DNA from: an uncultured Lachnospiraceae bacterium
GTDB lineage: Bacteria > Bacillota > Clostridia > Lachnospirales > Lachnospiraceae
Assembly (NCBI GenBank): GCA_947570615.1
Contig: CANOVJ010000001.1
Coordinates: 1-64,000 of the forward strand
Direction: 5' to 3'
Length of the DNA: 64,000 nucleotides
Numbering within the stretch: position 1 is the first letter of the stretch; each line of letters begins with the position of its first letter. The translations under genes were made by a program, and so were the position numbers. Below, piece after piece: positions 61,418-64,000 of the stretch. The notes below the pieces were generated by a model. The model was not told the DNA's origin and did no database searches. It saw nothing but the letters and a program-made list of their open reading frames with translations.

Positions 61418-61753
61418 CTAATGCGTCTGTTGCATGCCGTAGTCCTCAACGCCCTGATGGGACAGGGAGGCCAGCAGCGTGGTGACCGGCAGATTGTTTT
61501 CGTTTTGTGCCTGAAGCTCCCTGTACCATTTGCTGTACTTGTACATCCGATATGTAGTCTTCAGCTTACAGAGCTTCGCCTCGTCGGCACAGGCACTTTT
61601 GAAGGCTTCCCTCTGCGCCATGTCAAGCTCCACATAATCCAGATAGGAAATCTGCAGCTCGGCCAGCGGTTCGGTGCATTTCGGGCATATCATTTTATGC
61701 CCGTTCAGCATAAAGATGCGGTGACATTGTTTGCAGTAGTGCATGTACATCAT
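61418..61753 (-). CDS. Small zinc-ribbon protein of unknown function
   Basis: The 111-residue protein has C7-x2-C10 in YCKQCHRIF and C23-x2-C26 in MICPKCTEPL, which can form a zinc ribbon. A helical part follows (LDYVELDMAQREAFKSACAD, YRMYKYSKWYRELQA). The ATG at 61753 is behind AAGGGGA. No catalytic features are present. Such small ribbons are widespread in Lachnospiraceae with no known role. It is transcribed away from the gap before the acidic protein gene. Confidence 0.65.
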   Translation of the reverse strand: MMYMHYCKQCHRIFMLNGHKMICPKCTEPLAELQISYLDYVELDMAQREAFKSACADEAKLCKLKTTYRMYKYSKWYRELQAQNENNLPVTTLLASLSHQGVEDYGMQQTH

Positions 61754-62092
61754 AAAAATTCCCCTTTTCTAAAACAAGCATAATTGAAAACCTGATACTA
61801 GTTTACCGTTTATGCGAAAAAAGTCAATAACTTATATGGTAATATTTACCGTACTATAGTGACAGAATGCGACAATATGCGAATAATTAAGGAGGATTTT
61901 GCATTGAAAATGAAAAAAAGTGTGCAGATTGTGGGATAGCGTGAGATTTTATGCGAAATAACCTGGCAGAGTGAACGATTATATGGTGCGTCCGCACAGG
62001 CAATATCCCTTGTGGAGCTGTGGCTTTTGTGATAAGATGCAGAAAAAAGACAGAAAAATTTTCGGAAATTATGACCGGGAGGATTTACATAG
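61754..62092. other. 339-base divergent region with ATGCGA repeats
   Basis: ATGCGA occurs at 61812, 61867, 61877 and 61951; the middle two are ten bases apart, one helical turn. GGTAATATTTACC (61838-61850) is a perfect palindrome. These may be operator sites for the divergent genes. A very short frame with a strong AAGGAGG lies at 61904-61939. I see no RNA gene. Confidence 0.45.
61904..61939 (+). other. Possible leader peptide frame (11 codons)
   Basis: AAGGAGG (61889-61895) precedes TTG-AAA-ATG and a frame of 11 sense codons ending in TAG. It could be a leader peptide, or just a chance remnant. Nothing else supports translation. Confidence 0.25.
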
Positions 62093-64000
62093 ATGAGTAA
62101 GCTGATGCAGAAAATAAGAGGCGGAAATAAAAGGAAAAGAAGCAGAAAGGCCCAGGAACTGGAGTGGATCGATTTTGACGGGGACGAATACGACGGGGAA
62201 GCGTATGAGGATGGGGACGATCCGGAGGAATACGACGAGGATGCGTATTACGGCGAAGCCGACGGGGAGTATGAGGAGTATGATTCTGACGACGGCGAAG
62301 CGTATGAGGACGAAGAATACGATCCGGAGGATTATGAAGACGGGGAGGCATATGAAGCGGATTCTTATGAGGAATACCCGGAGTATGTCACGCAGGAATA
62401 TGAGTCCGGCGAATATGGGGCCGAAGACGATGGGGAAGAATACGGGGAGTATGAGGAGGAATACGACGCCGGGGAAGAATACGGTGAGGAAGAGGACGAA
62501 GATTACGACGGAGAATATGAGGAGGAATACGGGGAAGAGGACGAAGAATATGACGGAGAGTATGAAGATGATGAATATGATGAGGAATACGACGATTATG
62601 ACGCGGATTATGAGGATGAGGACGATGACGGGGAGGATGCTCCCGAAAGCGGCCTGAGAGCGGTTGTCTTCAAGCTTACCCATCTCGCCCCGGTGGATTA
62701 TATCGTTGCCCTGACAGGGGCGGCGGTGCTTGTTCTTGCGGTGGTGACAGGAACCCTGTACCTGAACGCCAGAAATACGAAAGCGCAGATCGAGACCTTC
62801 GCACAGATCGGACAGGGGCTTGAGGATATCCATATGATCGGTGAGGACGGCCTTGTGGCCATCGCCGACGCCCAGTCCGCCCGGCAGATGGCGGCCGCCA
62901 TGGTGGAGGAGCAGGAGCAGCAACAGCAGGAGAATGAAGATGAAGAGGATGAAACCACAGGGGATAAGGAAGCGGTCCTGAATCTCTCCTCTATCCAGAA
63001 GGATCTCAAGATCAAGTTTGTGAATAAGAAGTCCGGGAAGCTCATTCCCAGCGTCCCCTTCGAGGTGGAGGTCCAGGAGCCCTCCGGCGGCAGCTATACG
63101 AAGAAGGACGAGGACATGGACGGGATCATTTATCAGACGGATCTTGCTCCTGGTAAATATAAAGTGAAGATCATCGCCCCTGTGTCCGGGGAGTACAGCT
63201 ATTCCGGTGAGGCCATGGCAATCACGGTGAGAGATACCATTGAATATAAGAAGGTGGATGTGTCCGACGAGGTCAAGACGGAGTCCCAGGTAAATGTGGC
63301 GGCGGAGGACACCCGGGTGAATCAGACCGTGGTGGAATCCACCAACAAGGATACGGTGGAATGGGTGGAATCCACCAAAACGCTGATCGAAGGGACGGAG
63401 ACGACGGAAAACAGCTATGAGGCGGTGGAGCGGAGCAAGATTGCGGATCCCGCCCAGAAGGCTTTTCTGGATTTCCGGCTTCTGGCCGCGCCGGGAGGGA
63501 TCAACAGGTCCGTTATACACAGGGATCCCGACGACCTGGCGGCCATAGCGGAGCCTGACGCAAACGCTACGCCCATGCCGGATCCATCGGAGACGCCGGC
63601 GCCTGTGCCGGATCCCACGGAAGAACCTACGGCGGAGCCCACGCAGGAGCCTACGCAGGAACCCACGACGGAGCCAACACAGACGCCGGCAGCTCCCACT
63701 CCCACAAAACAGCCGACGCCGACGCCGGCTGTTACGCCCACGCCGACAGTCACGCCATCGCCGACGACCAGCCCGACGGCTACGGCCACCGCAACACCCA
63801 CCGCCACTGCCGCGGCAACAGCCACGCCGACGGTCAGTCCCGGCGTAACGCCCAGCGCCAGCCCAACGGCCACGCCGAACAGTGCGAAGACGGATACAAA
63901 GAGTACGCTCAAAAGCACCGGCGGCGAGACGCTGTATGTGAAGGATGGGAACGGCGGCTTCAGGGAGGCCAAATACGCGGATTACTACAACACGGAGATC
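62093..64000 (+). CDS. Large membrane protein with acidic Tyr-rich head and Pro/Thr stalk (cut by window end)
   Basis: At least 636 residues are visible with no stop before the window edge. Residues 1-20 are basic (KRKRSRK). Residues 24-185 are almost only Asp, Glu, Tyr and Gly, with repeated units such as EYDGEYEEEYGEEDEEYD. One helix (about 202-225, VALTGAAVLVLAVVTGTLYL) follows, so the acidic head should be cytoplasmic. Outside come a Gln/Glu coil (QEQQQQENEDEEDE), a beta domain at about 300-385 (KIKFVNKKSGKLIPSVPFEV) like a Cna-B/SpaA fold, and a Pro/Thr repeat stalk at about 483-597 (EPTQEPTQEPTTEPTQ, TPTPTVTPSPTTS). ATG at 62093 follows GGGAGG. I do not know the family; a cell-surface or divisome role is possible. 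Confidence 0.8.
   Translation, partial: MSKLMQKIRGGNKRKRSRKAQELEWIDFDGDEYDGEAYEDGDDPEEYDEDAYYGEADGEYEEYDSDDGEAYEDEEYDPEDYEDGEAYEADSYEEYPEYVTQEYESGEYGAEDDGEEYGEYEEEYDAGEEYGEEEDEDYDGEYEEEYGEEDEEYDGEYEDDEYDEEYDDYDADYEDEDDDGEDAPESGLRAVVFKLTHLAPVDYIVALTGAAVLVLAVVTGTLYLNARNTKAQIETFAQIGQGLEDIHMIGEDGLVAIADAQSARQMAAAMVEEQEQQQQENEDEEDETTGDKEAVLNLSSIQKDLKIKFVNKKSGKLIPSVPFEVEVQEPSGGSYTKKDEDMDGIIYQTDLAPGKYKVKIIAPVSGEYSYSGEAMAITVRDTIEYKKVDVSDEVKTESQVNVAAEDTRVNQTVVESTNKDTVEWVESTKTLIEGTETTENSYEAVERSKIADPAQKAFLDFRLLAAPGGINRSVIHRDPDDLAAIAEPDANATPMPDPSETPAPVPDPTEEPTAEPTQEPTQEPTTEPTQTPAAPTPTKQPTPTPAVTPTPTVTPSPTTSPTATATATPTATAAATATPTVSPGVTPSASPTATPNSAKTDTKSTLKSTGGETLYVKDGNGGFREAKYADYYNTEI

Noticed and set aside
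61812-61956. ATGCGA repeats considered as a CRISPR array
   Set aside because: Repeat unit is only six bases, spacing is irregular and no cas gene is present.
62069-63520. Long open frame on the minus strand (483 codons) rich in Ile, Leu, Val and Phe
   Set aside because: It is the antisense of the acidic Tyr/Glu/Asp-rich coding region; the composition follows from GAA/GAC/TAT codons read backwards, and the plus frame has a good start, helix and domain order.
1-64000. Prophage, transposon, integron or defence island
   Set aside because: No integrase, transposase, phage structural gene, restriction or toxin-antitoxin gene was recognised in any frame.

Overview
The window looks like part of a chromosome of an anaerobic Gram-positive Firmicute of the Lachnospiraceae type. 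The signs are strong AGGAGG-like ribosome binding sites, sigma-A-like promoters with TGN extended -10 elements, many ATGA start/stop overlaps, and families common in that group (DUF4956 with VTC and CotH, DUF6056-like and DUF6077-like membrane proteins, MBOAT/SGNH pairs). No tRNA, rRNA, insertion sequence, phage gene or CRISPR array was seen. The whole window reads as one long, mosaic cell-surface glycan region.

Layout. 1-3.7 kb (AT-rich): the tail of a frameshifted GT2 gene, then a MaoC-like hydratase, a hexapeptide acyltransferase, an FdtB/QdtB-type aminotransferase and a GT87-like membrane glycosyltransferase; together they suggest an N-acylated amino-dideoxy sugar and its transfer. 3.7-12.4 kb: a PAP2/GDPD/C-terminal-domain fusion, glucose-1-phosphate cytidylyltransferase, a radical SAM/SPASM protein, a GT2, rmlD, an orphan LytTR response regulator and a secreted protein. 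12.5-20.5 kb: three large membrane proteins (one frameshifted at a G9 run), UDP-glucose dehydrogenase, a polyprenyl-phosphate GT2 (minus strand) and UDP-glucuronate 4-epimerase. 20.5-25.3 kb: a four-gene module of CotH kinase, PF14262 lipoprotein, VTC domain and DUF4956. 25.2-29.6 kb: two GT-C proteins around an SGNH lipoprotein.

29.7-39.7 kb: a tightly packed operon of two FAD oxidoreductases, three GT2s, a second DegT aminotransferase, a DUF6056-like protein and, after an array of hairpins, a 727-residue GT-C protein. 40-42.7 kb: an MBOAT plus SGNH pair. 42.6-44.9 kb (minus): the two-gene AmmeMemoRadiSam system. 45.4-49.3 kb: a second radical SAM/SPASM protein, a third FAD oxidoreductase and an acyltransferase-3. 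49.5-59.2 kb: a GH78 alpha-L-rhamnosidase followed by a GT-C protein, a GT-C-like protein in two pieces, and a second MBOAT plus SGNH pair. 59.3-61.8 kb: a degenerate SGNH protein, an ArnE/ArnF-like pair of small transporters and a zinc-ribbon protein. 62.1 kb to the end: the start of a large membrane protein with a very acidic, tyrosine-rich cytoplasmic head and a Pro/Thr stalk.

How the parts fit (inference): NDP-sugar enzymes supply precursors (dTDP-rhamnose, CDP-glucose, UDP-GlcA, UDP-GalA, amino-deoxy sugars); GT2 enzymes load sugars onto polyprenyl phosphate; small EamA/SMR-type proteins may flip them; many GT-C proteins then use them outside the cell; MBOAT/SGNH and acyltransferase-3 proteins decorate the glycan. 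The best candidates for undescribed biology are the CotH/PF14262/VTC/DUF4956 module, the FAD-GT2-DegT operon, the PAP2-GDPD fusion, the G-tract frameshift and the acidic tyrosine-rich protein.
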